Source of the DNA: Faecalibacterium prausnitzii
Lineage (GTDB): Bacteria; Bacillota; Clostridia; Oscillospirales; Ruminococcaceae
Direction: 5' to 3'
Assembly: GCF_019967995.1 (NCBI RefSeq)
Contig: NZ_CP065377.1
Span: 1,550,001-1,614,000 of the forward strand
Length of the DNA stretch: 64,000 nt
Every line of letters begins with the position of its first letter. Position 1 is the stretch's first letter. This document shows positions 1 through 10,900 of the stretch, piece by piece. The notes beneath the pieces were generated by a model. That model saw only the letters and a program-made list of their open reading frames with translations. It made no database searches and was not told the DNA's origin. The translations under genes and the position numbers were made by a program.

Positions 1-1562
1 TGTATGCCTACGCGAAGTTCAACGACACCGAGGCAGGCAAGACCGCCCGTGCCTGCGTGGAAAGCGGCGACATGAACGCCTTTTCCATCTTCGCAAACGG
101 TGTGCAGAAGGTGGGCAAGACCGTGAAGCATGGCTTCATCCGGGAAGTGAGCCTCGTGCTGGCAGGCTGCAACCCCGGCGCACTCATCGACGAGGTGATC
201 AAGCACAGCGCCGACGAGGACTACGAGGGCGGAGAGGCCTTCATCTACAACGACGAAGGTCTGAGCCTGACCCACGGCATGGACCCGGATGGCAACCCGC
301 TGGAGGAACTGGCCCACGGCGGAGACAACGCAAAACAGGAGGAAGCCAAAATGTCGGACGAAAAGAAAGACGGTAAGACGCTCGAACAAGTCTATAACAG
401 CATGACCGACGAGCAGAAGGAATGCTGCCACGCCCTCGTGGGACTGGCCCTGGAGGAGAACGGCGGCGAAGACGACGGTGAGGAGGATGAAACCGTGAAG
501 CAGAATGTTTTTGACAAGGACACCCGCGCAACTGTGCTCCAGCACAACATGGAAGAGATCAACGGCATCATCAAGGGCGCCAAGAGCCACGGTACGCTGA
601 AGCAGGCCTTTGAGGACGCTGGCATTGACACCGATGAACTGGCCCACAGCATCGACAACATCGACTGGCTGTTCCCGGATGACCACCTGCTCGACAACAC
701 GCCCCGCATCATCGAGAAGCCGGATGACTGGGTGAGCAAGGTGATGGGCGGTGTGCATCACATCCCCTTCAGCCGCTTTAAGAGCCAGTTTGCTGACCTG
801 ACCGAGGATGAGGCTCGTGCCAAGGGCTACATCAAGGGCAACTTCAAGAAGGAAGAGGTCTTCGGCCTGCTGCGCCGCTCCACCAGCCCCACCACCGTCT
901 ACAAGAAGCAGAAGCTGGACCGCGACGACGTGATCGACATCACCGGCTTTGACGTGGTCTCCTGGCTGAAGAGCGAGATGCGCTACAAGCTGAACCGGGA
1001 ACTGGCCCTGAGCTACCTTCTGGGCGACGGCCGCCCCGCAGGCAGCGAGGACAAGATCGACGAGAACTGCATCCGCCCCGTCGTGAACGATGCGGACCTG
1101 TTCACCATCAAGATTCAGGTCTCCACTGCCGGTCTGACCAAGATCGAGGATAAGATGCAGGCTACCATCAAGCAGATCCTGCGCAGCCGCAAGAACTACC
1201 GTGGCTCCGGCACCCCGACCTTCTTCACCACCGAGGACATCCTGACTGAGATGCTGCTGCTGGAAGATGGCATCGGCCACCCGCTGTATGCAGACACTGC
1301 TGCTCTGGCCCGCAAGCTGCGCGTGAAGGAGATCGTAACCATCCCTGAGATGGAGGGCCGCACCGGCGCCAAGGGTGGCGAGCTGATCGGCGTGATCGTG
1401 AACCTGGCCGACTACACCGTGGGTGCCGACAAGGGCGGTGCGGTTGCGATGTTCGACGACTTCGACATCGATTACAACGCCCAGAAGTACCTGATCGAGA
1501 CCCGCTGCTCCGGCGCACTGGCGGTGCCCTTTAGCGCGATGGCCATCGAGTTTGCTGCGTAA
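1..1562 (+). CDS. HK97-type prohead protease fused to major capsid protein (5' partial)
   Basis: The frame is open from base 3 to the stop at 1560-1562, so the true start lies outside the window and about 519 residues are visible. The first ~85 residues resemble the end of an HK97-type (U35) prohead serine protease: FSIFANGVQKVG supplies a candidate serine region and REVSLVLAGCNPGA matches the family's 'EVSLV..NPGA' signature. An acidic, charged stretch follows that could be a scaffold or delta domain, and then a capsid-like body. In HK97-type phages the protease matures the prohead and the capsid protein forms the shell; here both appear to sit in one frame. An internal ATG at 351 has its own strong ribosome binding site, so a separate capsid product of 403 residues may be made. 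The next genes are head-tail connectors, as expected. Family assignment is by motif only. Confidence 0.75.
   Translation, partial: YAYAKFNDTEAGKTARACVESGDMNAFSIFANGVQKVGKTVKHGFIREVSLVLAGCNPGALIDEVIKHSADEDYEGGEAFIYNDEGLSLTHGMDPDGNPLEELAHGGDNAKQEEAKMSDEKKDGKTLEQVYNSMTDEQKECCHALVGLALEENGGEDDGEEDETVKQNVFDKDTRATVLQHNMEEINGIIKGAKSHGTLKQAFEDAGIDTDELAHSIDNIDWLFPDDHLLDNTPRIIEKPDDWVSKVMGGVHHIPFSRFKSQFADLTEDEARAKGYIKGNFKKEEVFGLLRRSTSPTTVYKKQKLDRDDVIDITGFDVVSWLKSEMRYKLNRELALSYLLGDGRPAGSEDKIDENCIRPVVNDADLFTIKIQVSTAGLTKIEDKMQATIKQILRSRKNYRGSGTPTFFTTEDILTEMLLLEDGIGHPLYADTAALARKLRVKEIVTIPEMEGRTGAKGGELIGVIVNLADYTVGADKGGAVAMFDDFDIDYNAQKYLIETRCSGALAVPFSAMAIEFAA
337..353 (+). promoter_or_regulatory. Internal ribosome binding site and in-frame ATG inside the capsid gene
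   Basis: AGGAGGA at 337-343 stands seven bases before an ATG at 351 that is in frame with the surrounding gene. This is as good a ribosome binding site as any in the late operon. It would yield a product beginning MSDEKKDGK that lacks the protease part, in the manner of nested lambda C/Nu3 genes. Use of this start is an inference. Confidence 0.5.
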
Positions 1563-1631
1563 AACCGCAGCGAGACGGAGAGGGTTTACGCCGGGCCCTG
1601 CGACAGAGGGCAGGCAGAAAGGAATTGAGTT

Positions 1632-1901
1632 ATGCTGAAAACCATTTATGAGACCGGTTATGACCTGCATGTGGCAAACTACGTTGCCTACCTGCACACC
1701 GACAAGAAGCTGTATGAGGATGAGGCGCACAAGACCCAGGCAAAGAAGGCCGACGTGGAGAAGGCGTTCAAGCTGGGCCGCCTGCTCGTCATGGGTGCGG
1801 ACAAGACCTACCTGCCGGTGGCACTGCTGGCGGCCGGTGTGGTCGTGACCGACGGCACCACCGCTGTGACCTGCACCGCCGCAGATGCCGACCCGGCCTG
1901 A
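1632..1901 (+). CDS. Small phage head protein, possible head decoration or fibre protein
   Basis: This 89-residue protein lies directly after the capsid gene, with AGAAAGGAATT before its ATG. The first 60 residues are rich in charged and aromatic residues; the end is a hydrophobic Ala/Val/Thr stretch (LPVALLAAGVVVTDGTTAV). There is no signal peptide and no catalytic motif. Small genes in this position of siphovirus genomes often encode head decoration or head fibre proteins. That role is inferred from position alone. Confidence 0.5.
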   Translation: MLKTIYETGYDLHVANYVAYLHTDKKLYEDEAHKTQAKKADVEKAFKLGRLLVMGADKTYLPVALLAAGVVVTDGTTAVTCTAADADPA

Positions 1902-1977
1902 AGGCCCGCCGTTCTGGACGAGGCAGTGCTCGACCGGACGGTGCTGTGCTGAACGATTCAAAATGGAGTGAAATGCA

Positions 1978-2292
1978 ATGAGCAAGTGGTTTGGAAAGAT
2001 CGGATACGCTGAGACACTGGAGACAGAACCGAGCGTATACGAAGAGACCATGAAGGAACGGGACTACTATGGGGACCTTGTGCGGAACACCCGCCGTTTT
2101 GATCTGGGTGACCAGGTGAACGGTGAAACGACGGTGTCGAACCAGCTGAGCATCCTGGCAGACCCCTTTGCGCAGGAGCATTTCTACGCCATGCGGTATG
2201 CGACGCTCTATGGCGCAAAGTGGATCATCGACAACGTGGACGTGCAGTTCCCGCGGCTGATCCTGACACTGGGAGGGCAATACCATGGCTGA
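1978..2292 (+). CDS. Phage head-tail connector protein, family not recognised
   Basis: This protein has 104 residues and begins MSKWFGKIGYAETLE. It sits between the capsid block and the tail-tube gene, where head completion and stopper proteins are encoded. A copy of the phage's recurrent 10-mer (1957-1966) lies just before its start and supplies part of the ribosome binding region. Its last codons overlap the start of the next gene by eight bases, which suggests translational coupling. No domain was recognised with certainty, so the connector role rests on gene order and size. Confidence 0.5.
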   Translation: MSKWFGKIGYAETLETEPSVYEETMKERDYYGDLVRNTRRFDLGDQVNGETTVSNQLSILADPFAQEHFYAMRYATLYGAKWIIDNVDVQFPRLILTLGGQYHG

Positions 2293-2617
2293 TATCCTGC
2301 TGGACCGGCGCCTGGCGCTGGACAAGCTGCTGCGCGCCATCGTAAAAGAGCGGTGCGGGAGCGAGAACGTCTATTACCAGCCGAAGAACGGACTGGCGAT
2401 GAACTACCCCTGCATCTGCTATGAGCGGAGCAAGATCAGAAATGTCGCTGCGGATGACAACGTTTATCTGCAGCGCTTTTTTTATACCCTGACGGTGATC
2501 GACCCGAAACCGGACAGCCCGATGGTGCTGGCGGCTTCGCGCCTGCCGAGGTGCGGGCATGACCGGCACTTCGTTTCGGACGGGCTGCATCACGACACAT
2601 TTACCATCTACTACTAA
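2285..2617 (+). CDS. Tail terminator or head-tail joining protein
   Basis: This 110-residue protein has an alpha/beta pattern and begins MADILLDRRLALDKLLRAI. It lies immediately before the tail-tube gene, the usual place for a tail completion (terminator) protein that caps the tube and joins it to the head. It overlaps the preceding gene by eight bases. A 13-base gap with a strong GGAGG separates it from the tail-tube gene. Assignment is by position and size. Confidence 0.5.
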   Translation: MADILLDRRLALDKLLRAIVKERCGSENVYYQPKNGLAMNYPCICYERSKIRNVAADDNVYLQRFFYTLTVIDPKPDSPMVLAASRLPRCGHDRHFVSDGLHHDTFTIYY

Positions 2618-2630
2618 GGAGGATGAACCT

Positions 2631-3293
2631 ATGGCAAGACTGGAATGGGATAAGACTGGTGAGCGCTTTTACCACACTGGTACCAAGCACGGCGTGCTGT
2701 ACCCGATGGATAACAAGGGTGCTTACCCCAAGGGTGTGGTCTGGAACGGCCTGACTGCCGTGACCGAGAGCCCCGACGGTGCAGACCTGACCAAGCTGCA
2801 CGCAGACGATATGGTGTATGCCGGTCTCCGCGCAGCGGAAGAGTTCAAGTACACCATTGAGTCCTACATGTATCCGCCGGAGTTCGAGGCCTGCGACGGC
2901 AGCGCGGAGATCGTGCCCGGCGTGACCATCGGCCAGCAGCGCCGTCTGCCCTTTGGCTTCAGCTGGGTGACCAGCATCGGCAATGACACCGTGATGGACG
3001 ATGATGACGGCTACATCATCCACATCGCATGGAACTCGACCGCTTCTCCCAGCGAGAAGAGCTACGAGACCGTGAACGACAGCCCGGATGCCATCACCTT
3101 CAGCTGGGAGTGTGACACCACCCCGGTGAACGTGGCAGGCTACAAGCCCACCGCGCACATGGAGATCAACAGCCTGAAGACCGACCCGGCCAAGCTGAAG
3201 GCCCTGGAGGACAAGCTGTATGGCACCGAGAACACCACCGCATCTCTGCCGACCCCGGACGAGGTCATTGAGCTGCTGAAGGCCGCTGCGTAA
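2631..3293 (+). CDS. Phage major tail (tube) protein
   Basis: The protein has 220 residues and starts at the ATG at 2631, which has AAGGAGG ten bases upstream. An earlier in-frame codon at 2559 lies inside the previous gene and has no ribosome site. The sequence reads as a major tail protein: an N-terminal MARLEWDKTGERFYHTG, a central beta-rich region, and WECDTTPV before a charged end. Such proteins polymerise into the tail tube. Position before the chaperone genes and tape measure supports the call. Confidence 0.75.
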   Translation: MARLEWDKTGERFYHTGTKHGVLYPMDNKGAYPKGVVWNGLTAVTESPDGADLTKLHADDMVYAGLRAAEEFKYTIESYMYPPEFEACDGSAEIVPGVTIGQQRRLPFGFSWVTSIGNDTVMDDDDGYIIHIAWNSTASPSEKSYETVNDSPDAITFSWECDTTPVNVAGYKPTAHMEINSLKTDPAKLKALEDKLYGTENTTASLPTPDEVIELLKAAA

Positions 3294-3299
3294 CCTCTC

Positions 3300-3345
3300 A
3301 GTCTCGCTTCGCTCGCCAGCTCCCCTGATAGGGGAGCCATTGGCA
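3300..3345. repeat. Palindromic intergenic repeat of host-genome type
   Basis: Between the tail-tube gene and the next gene there is GCTCCCCT (3319-3326) and its inverse AGGGGAGC (3330-3337), preceded by TCTCGCTTCGCTCGCCA. I recall similar elements dispersed in Faecalibacterium-group chromosomes. Its presence inside a phage late operon is unusual. Only one copy was seen in this window. Confidence 0.5.
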
Positions 3346-3370
3346 GGGCGGTGTTGCGAGTGCTGGACGA

Positions 3371-3402
3371 AAAAAAGCCCGACCGGGCGTAAAATGCCGG
3401 GC
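3371..3402 (-). terminator. Candidate terminator facing against the tail operon
   Basis: GCCCG (3377-3381) pairs with CGGGC (3398-3402). Read on the minus strand the hairpin is followed by six T residues (3371-3376). No minus-strand gene lies upstream, so this may have arrived with the palindromic repeat next to it. Confidence 0.45.
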
Positions 3403-3442
3403 TCCGCGGCAGCGGACAGGCAGCTATTGAAAGGAGAAAACC

Positions 3443-3883
3443 ATGATCTGTGAACCCATTACCTACACCGACTTTGACGGTGTGGAGCGCACCGAAAACT
3501 TCTACTTCAACCTGACTGAGGCGGAGATCACCGAATGGAGCCTCTCTGTGGAGGGCGGCTTGCAGGAGTACATCGACCGCATCGTGAAGGCGAAGAGCCA
3601 GAAGGAGCTGGTGGAACTGTTCAAGACCGTGATCGAGAAGGCCTACGGCGAGAAGAGCGCCGACGGCCGCCGGTTCATGAAGAGCCCGGAGATCTTCGCA
3701 AACTTTGCGGCGACCCAGGCATTTTCTGACTTCTACATGTCGCTGGCGACCGACACCGAAAAGGCCACCAAGTTCATCAACGCACTTGCCCCGAATGGCA
3801 AGTTCAGCGCAAAGCCCGGTGCAAACCCGGCAGCGCAGGCCGTGCCCGTGACGCTGGCAGTGACCAGCTCTGCACAGGGCTGA
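3443..3883 (+). CDS. Tail assembly chaperone-like protein
   Basis: This 146-residue protein follows the tail-tube gene and has GAAAGGAGAAAACC before its ATG. It opens MICEPITYTDFDGVERTENFYFNLTE in form, then a helical acidic region (EYIDRIVKAKSQKELVELF) and an Ala/Pro-rich tail. Proteins of this kind next to the tail tube hold the tape measure during tail assembly. There is no clear slippery site linking it to the following gene, so the usual programmed frameshift was not seen here. Confidence 0.6.
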   Translation: MICEPITYTDFDGVERTENFYFNLTEAEITEWSLSVEGGLQEYIDRIVKAKSQKELVELFKTVIEKAYGEKSADGRRFMKSPEIFANFAATQAFSDFYMSLATDTEKATKFINALAPNGKFSAKPGANPAAQAVPVTLAVTSSAQG

Positions 3884-3915
3884 CCCACATTTGAAACCAC
3901 AGGGAGATAAGACGA

Positions 3916-4512
3916 ATGTTTGAGATCACAATTCCCGGCGAGGAGCTCTGGGATGCGAGGCGGGCGGAATTTACCAGCACGAAGGCGGTGACGCTGCGGC
4001 TGGAGTATTCGCTTGTCTCCCTGTCCAAATGGGAAAGCAAGTGGCATATCCCGTTTTTCGACGACAGCATCGAAAAGACACCGGAACAGATGCAGGACTT
4101 TGTGCGCTGCATGACGGTGACTCAGGGCGTGGACCCGACGGTGTACGCCCGGCTGACGGTGGAAAACCTGAATGCTATTTACCGATATATGGAAGACCCG
4201 ATGACCGCGACCTGGTTTGCAGGCGAAGGGAGACCGGGCGAAAAAAATCAAAATGGAACCGCAAAGCGCCGCGCAAGAAGGCGGCCGCCCGGCACGGGGA
4301 AGGTGCTGACGAGCGAGGTGTTATATTCCCGGATGTTCCAGGCCGGGGTTCCCATTGAATGCGAGCGGTGGCATCTGAACCGCCTGATGACCCTGATCCG
4401 GGTCTGTCAGGAAGAGCAGGCTCCGCCCCGGAAGATGAGCCGGAAAGACGCACTGCGCCAGCGCAGAGAGCTGAATGCAGCGCGGATGAAGAAATATGGC
4501 GCGAGAGGGTAA
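3916..4512 (+). CDS. Second tail assembly protein
   Basis: This protein has 198 residues. It has two parts: an N-terminal helical domain to about residue 105, and a highly basic C-terminal part after an AKRRARRRPPGTGK linker that ends in DALRQRRELNAARMKKYG. The layout resembles a fused pair of tail chaperone halves (gpG/gpT-like) made without a frameshift. A run of seven A residues at 4241-4247 falls at the domain border and is followed by a near-copy of the phage 10-mer. The role is inferred from position before the tape measure gene. Confidence 0.5.
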   Translation: MFEITIPGEELWDARRAEFTSTKAVTLRLEYSLVSLSKWESKWHIPFFDDSIEKTPEQMQDFVRCMTVTQGVDPTVYARLTVENLNAIYRYMEDPMTATWFAGEGRPGEKNQNGTAKRRARRRPPGTGKVLTSEVLYSRMFQAGVPIECERWHLNRLMTLIRVCQEEQAPPRKMSRKDALRQRRELNAARMKKYGARG

Positions 4513-4515
4513 TGA

Positions 4516-4902
4516 ATGCCAAAAATCATTGTATTTCGTCAGAAGGGAAAGTTTAAGAAGACGAGCGGATTTTTGAAGCGGGTGAGCCGGATGGACCTGG
4601 ATGCGGTGCTGGACGAGTACGGCAAAAGGGGCGTGGCAGCGCTGGCTGAGGCGACCCCGAAAGACACCGGAAAGACCGCCGCGAGCTGGAATTACCGGGT
4701 GACAAAAGGGGCCGACAGCATCGTGATCACCTGGTCGAACACGAACGTCGTGGACGACGTACCGATCGCGGTCATTTTACAGTACGGGCACAGCACACGG
4801 AACGGCGGCTATGTGGAAGGCGTTGATTATATCAACCCGGCCATGAAGCCGATCTTTGAGGAAATCGCCCGCAAAGCATGGAGGGAGGTGCAGAGAGGAT
4901 GA
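4516..4902 (+). CDS. HK97 gp10-like minor tail component
   Basis: This 128-residue protein is basic at the N-terminus. Its middle, ATPKDTGKTAASW, resembles the 'P.DTG.L..S' motif of HK97 gp10-like tail completion proteins, followed by a beta-strand region and LQYGHSTRNGGYVEG. It starts three bases after the previous gene stops, and its stop overlaps the tape measure start as ATGA at 4899-4902. In most genomes gp10-like genes lie before the tail tube; here it lies just before the tape measure. Confidence 0.6.
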   Translation: MPKIIVFRQKGKFKKTSGFLKRVSRMDLDAVLDEYGKRGVAALAEATPKDTGKTAASWNYRVTKGADSIVITWSNTNVVDDVPIAVILQYGHSTRNGGYVEGVDYINPAMKPIFEEIARKAWREVQRG

Positions 4903-7900
4903 GCAGAGAAGTAGACCAGCGCGTGGTCGAAATGCGGTTTGACAACGCACAGTTTGAGAAGAACACGCGCGAGAGCATGAAGACTCTGGACCGGCTCCAG
5001 GAAAAGTTGCAGTTCAAGGACGTGGACAAGGGCTTCGAAAACATCGAAAAAGCCCAGCGGAACGTGAACTTCGACGAGATGGAAGGCGCACTGGACACCC
5101 TGAAGGTGAAGTTCAACGCGCTGGACGTGATGGCTGTGGCCGCACTGACCAACATCACGAACAAGATCGTGGACACCGGCGAACGTCTGGTGAAGAGCCT
5201 TTCGGTGGACCAGGTGGCCAGCGGATGGAATAAGTACACCGAGAAGACCTCGAATGTGCAGACCATCATGAACGCGACGGGCGAAAGCATCGACAACGTC
5301 AACGGCTACCTGAACAAGCTGATGTGGTACTCGGATGAGACGAGTTACAGCTTCAGCGAGATGACGAGTGCCCTTTCGCAGATGACTGCGGCAGGCGGCG
5401 ACATCAAGAAGATGATCCCCATGATTATGGGCATCGCCAACGCCACCGCCGACGCCGGTAAAACGGGCTTTGCATTCCAGAGCACCATCCGAAACCTGAC
5501 CCAGAGTTACAGCGCCGGTCACCTGCAATTGCAGGACTGGAAGAGCCTCAACCTGATGGGCACGGCCACCAAGGCTCTGAAACAGGAACTCATCGACACG
5601 GCTGTGGAGATGGGCAAACTGAAAGAGGGCGAGGTGACCATTGCCACCTTCGAAAGTACCCTTTCGAACAAGTGGGCTGACACGAAGGTCATGGAAAAGA
5701 CCTTCGAAAAGTACGCCTCCATGATGGAAGCTGCGTACGATATGGTGCAGCAGAACCCTGGCATGACCAGCTCCGAGGCGCTGGAGAAACTGAGCGGGCA
5801 ATATGGCGAGCTGGCAGAGCGCGCGGCGTTGGCGGCCCAGCAGGCAACGAGCTTCGAGCAGGCCATCGACTCCACGAAGGACGCAGTCAGTTCCTCCTGG
5901 ATGAAAGTCTTCGAGACCTTCTTCGGCAACAAGGAGGAAGCGACCGAGACCTGGACGGAACTGGCGAACCGGCTGTACGATATTTTCGTACCGTCCATCG
6001 ACGCGCTGAACGAACGGCTGAAAGAGGGTCTCGACACCGGCTGGAAACAGCTGAACGACAAGCTGGGCGACCAGGCGGAGACCTACGACACCGTGCTGCA
6101 AAAAGTGGCACTGGCCAGCGGGGCGGTGACCGAAGAATCCATTGAAGAAGCGGGCAGCTTTGCGAACGCATTGCGGGAAGGCGGCGTCAACGCCGAGCTG
6201 CTTCAAAATGGATTGGACGTGACCCTCGTCAGCCTGGAAAAGTACCTCGCCATGAGTGACGAGGCGCTGGATGCCCGCAATCTGGACAAGGAAGCCATTG
6301 AGCGGGACTATGAAGCGCTGAGCCGGTTGAACGAGGAGTTCCGGACCGGAGAAGCCAGCCTGGCAGACTATGCCGCCGGTATGAGCGAGCTTTCGGGCCG
6401 CGAACACCTGATGCAGAGTCTGTGGAACATCATGGATGCACTGAGTGCTCTGGTGCAGCCCATCCACGATGCGTTCCAGGAGATCTTCCCGCCGACGAGC
6501 GGCAAGCAGATCAAGAGCTTTGCGGAAGGGCTGGATTACGCCACGAGCAAGCTCATTATCGGCGAGGAGACCGCCACAAAGATCAGGGGCGCCTTTACGG
6601 GACTGTTCCGGGTCATCCGGGTCGGCACCGACACCATCGCAAAGGTCGTGAAGACGGCGGTGAAGCTGCTGGGTGGACTGGCGGACGTGCTGAAGCCAGT
6701 GAAGGACGGCATCCTTGACGTGGCGGGAGGCTTCGGAGATTTTGTGACCGAAGTGGGCGAAGCGCTGACTGGCACGAAGACCCTGGGGGAGCGGTTCGAC
6801 GCCATCCGGGCCAGCCTGAAAAAGCTGCTGAGCCCGCTGGGGGACCTGAAAAACCTCACGAAGAACTTCTCGCTGGCCGGGCTGAAAGAGCAGCTGGACG
6901 CCCTCGTGCAGAGCGGTGGGAACCTGAGCTGGATCAGCGGGCTTTCTGAGAATGCGCAGAACGTGCTGAAACCTCTGATCGTGCTGGCAGGACAGGCGGC
7001 AGGCGGCGGACTGACCCTGCTGGGTGTCCTTGGCGCGGTGGCCGGAGGGATGATCGCGAAACTGGGCGAGACAGCGGACTTCCTCAAACAATGGGTGAAG
7101 GGCCAGCTGGAGGGTGCAGACAGTCTGGAGACAACCCTGACGAATCTGCCGGTGAAGATCGGAGAGGCCGTGACGACCTTTGCGACGACCTTCAAGAAGA
7201 ACGTTTCGAGCATCGAAGCGACGGCGGACACCGTGGCAGACCCGGTGAAGAAGTTCTTCGAGGCGCTGAAGGCGGGCTTCGACTCCATCAGCGGAACGGA
7301 TGTTTACCGCCTGCTGAGCTTGATCGACGTGGGGCTGCTGGCGTTCAGCATCGGGCAGTTCGCGAAGGCGTCCAAGAGCTTTTCGAGTCTGGTGGGAGAC
7401 CTGTTCAAAGGGCCTGTGACGAGGGCCTTTGATGCCATGGCGGGGAGTTTCAAGCAGCTGACGAGCGCGCTGAAGACCTGGCAGAAAAACCAGTCCAGCG
7501 AAGCGATGCGGAACATTGCAGTATCCATCCTCGTTCTGGCCGGAGCCATGTGGGTGATGGCACAGGTGCCGGAAGACCGGTTCCATGACATCATCACCAC
7601 CATTCTGGCGTTCGGTGCAGGACTGGTGATCGCAGGAAAACTGCTGACCCCCTCGACCAAAAAGTTCAGCAAGGCCATGGAGAGCCTGAAGGCAACGGCC
7701 CTGAACGCCGCTACGCTGTGGGGCACTGCGGCCGCACTGGTGGGGCTGGGGCTTGCCGTGAAGAACATCCTGAACGGTGTCAGTAACCTGCTAGCGGTGT
7801 TCCAGAACGGAAACATCACCGACTCGGTGGCTGGAGTGACCATGGCGATTGCCACGCTGGTGGCGGCATTCTGGGTCTTTGGGCAGGCGATGCGCTCCAT

Positions 7901-10900
7901 CATCACACTGGAAGGAAAGGTCATCAGCCCGAAGACCCTGGTCTCGATGGCGGCCGCACTGCTGGCCTTTGGCGTGGCGGTGCGCACTCTGGCCGGTGCC
8001 GTGAAGATGCTGGCCGAGATGGACGACTGGGAGAACATCACAGTCGGAACGACGGCGATCCTGTTCCTGATGGCAGGACTTTCCGGAATTGCGATTGCGA
8101 TGAAGAAATGGGGCTCGTTCAATTTTCAAAATGGAGCTGGTTTTGCGGCGCTGAGTGTTGGCGTCCTGGCGCTGGCCGGGGCCTGTAAGATCATTGAGGG
8201 CATCAACACGGACGCATTGTCCAATGCGTTCGGCGTGATCGCAGTCTTTCTTGCGGAGCTTGCCCTTATTGGGGCAAAGAGTAAGATCGGTCTGCGGGCC
8301 GGAGCGGCCTTCGTGACCATTGCAGCAAGCGTGGCTCTGCTGGCCGGGGCTATGGCGGCAATCTCACTGGTGCCGACCGAGAATCTGGCGAAGGGATTTG
8401 TCGCAATCGAAGCATGTCTCTTGTCGCTGTTTGCTGTGGTTGGTCTGCTGAGCGGTAGAAATGCGGCAAGCATGGCAGCCGGTGCAACGGCGATGCTGAC
8501 CATTTCCGGGGCAATGCTCGTGCTGGCGGGTGCTGTGGCGGTGTACGCACGCCTTGGCGATAGCGCAGTGGATGCCCTATTCAAATGCGGAGTATCCGTT
8601 GCCGGAATGGCTGTTGCTATTTGGGGACTCTCGAAATTGAAGGGCGATGCGCTGAATGCGGCGTGGGTCATCAACACACTGTCGGGCGGACTTATCAAGC
8701 TGGCGGCTGCCTGCGTCATCTTCAATCTGGTGAACTGGCAGTCGCTTGCAACGGCGGCGGTCACTATCAGCGGATTGATCGCCATCCTGATGATCGCGGG
8801 AAAGATTGAGAGCCTTTGCCCGCTGCTGGGAGCAGGACTGAGAACATTGGGCGAGGCCTTCGACACCTTTGCTACCGGTGCGCTGAAGCTGGCGGGAGCG
8901 ACTGCCATCCTGAGCATCCTCTCGATGTTTGCCGGGCCGATCTGTCAGGCCATCATCAATGCAGCTCCCGACATCGAGCAGGCGCTCGTTGCCGTGATAA
9001 ACATGCTGTGCAACGTGATCGTGCAGTGTGCAGGGCCGATTGCCCAAGCGTTCGATGCCCTTGTGCGCGCTGTAGTTCCTGTGCTTTGGCAGGAACTGAA
9101 AGATGCGCTGGGCTTTCTGGGTGTTCCGGAGACATGGGGTGAATTGTTTGCAGGCATCTGGTCGGCCATTAAAACTGCTGCTAGCGGCATCGGGGATTGG
9201 TTCATGCAGATCTTCGACGATGACCGGCCCCTTGGCGCATTGGTCAATGTGGTCAAAAACATCGGAATGGCCGTCATCGACAAATTCAAAGAGGTGTTCG
9301 GCATCAACTCCCCCTCGACGGTCATGGCGGAGAATGGGCGATACATTCTGGAAGGCTTACAGAACGGCTTGCAGGATGAAGGTGCACTGGCCAAGGTCAA
9401 GAACGCCATGCACAGTGTGGCAACCGCTGTGGCAAATGTGTTTACCGGATTCTGGAAGATCCATTCACCGAGTGAACTTTCCTATGGATACGGTGAGAAC
9501 ATCAACCAAGGCACTGCGAACGGCCTCAACGACACCAAGCAGACCGTCGTGGACGCCATGGGCAATGTGGTAGACGCTGCCGCTGGCAAGCTGAACAGCC
9601 TGACTGGAAAGGCAAAGACCGCAGGCGAGAATGCACTGACCGCATTTGCGAACGGATTCAAAGGGACCGGAAGCGGGACCGGGAAGTTCGACATGGGTTC
9701 AAAATGGTTGACCACGGACGCGGGAAAGAACCTGCTCGCGGTGAAAGACACGGGCCTTGGCGGCGACATGTCGTGGTTTGAGGACCTGTACAAGAACCCC
9801 ACCGAAACACCGACGACCCCGACCCCGGCTACCGGCAAGAAACCCAAGGGCGGCGGCACCACAAAGACGACCAAGACCGAGGCGGACAAACTGGTGGACG
9901 AGTACACCAAGAAGCTGAAAGCGAACAAGGCCAAGATGGACGCCGCCGACAAGGAATATGCACTGTGGGAGCTGACCGAAGGCGACACGTCGAGCGTGGA
10001 AGCCCTGGTGGAAAAGAAGACCGACAGCCTGACGCAGGCTATCGCGGACCAGACCGACCGGGTGGCCATCGCGAAGGAACAGTACGACAAGATCCTTGCG
10101 GAGAAGAGCTCCACCGACACCCAGAAGAGCGATGCGTATGCGACCTACCTCAACGAGGAGAAGACACTGGCTGAGCTGAAGGGAAAGAAGCAGGCGACGC
10201 TGTTCCAGGTGATCAAAGACCGGTACGACGACGAAGCCAGCACTGCGACGGACGAGTACGAACTGTGGGCGAGCCTGTACGAAGACACGGCCACGGTGGA
10301 GGAAAAGTCAAACAAGAAGATCGAGAACCTGAACAAGAAGATCGGCATCCAGGCGAAGGTCGTGACGGCCACCGAAGAGGAGTACACCAAGCTGAAAGCC
10401 GAGTTCGGCGAGGAGAGCCTGAAGACCCAGGAAGCCTACCGGCGGTGGCTGGAAGAGCAGAAGGAACAGCAGGACCTCATCAACGAGATGAACCAGGCCC
10501 AGCTGGACGCCTTTGACGATGCGCTGGCCATGCTGGAAAAGCAGGAAAAGATCATCACGAACCGGCAGAACGTGCTGAAAAAGATCTACAACGACGGCGA
10601 CCTCTCGCAGCGGGAGGAAGCCTACAAGGCGGCGGTCAAGCAGTACGGTGCAGACAGCAAGGAGGCGCGCCTCGCCTCCACCCAGGGCACGATGACCGCC
10701 ATTCTGGGCGTTGGTACGGCTCTGGACAGCATGGCCTATTCGGTCAAGAAGCTGACGAACAAACAGAACAAGTACAACGAAGCCGTCAAACAGAGCGGCA
10801 AGGACAGCGAAGCGGCGCTGGATGCACTGGCCGAGTGGCAGGGTGAACAGTACAACTTCGTGGGCTTTGCCGAAGATCTGGCCACGGCGTTCGATCTGGA

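Noticed and set aside
4241..4260. Programmed frameshift site in the tail chaperone genes
   Set aside because: There is a run of seven A residues, but the downstream domain is already in the same frame, so no frameshift is needed.
4827..7586. A 919-codon open frame on the minus strand opposite the tape measure gene
   Set aside because: It is the mirror of a GC-rich, codon-biased gene; it has no ribosome site, no recognisable domain, and runs against the phage operon.
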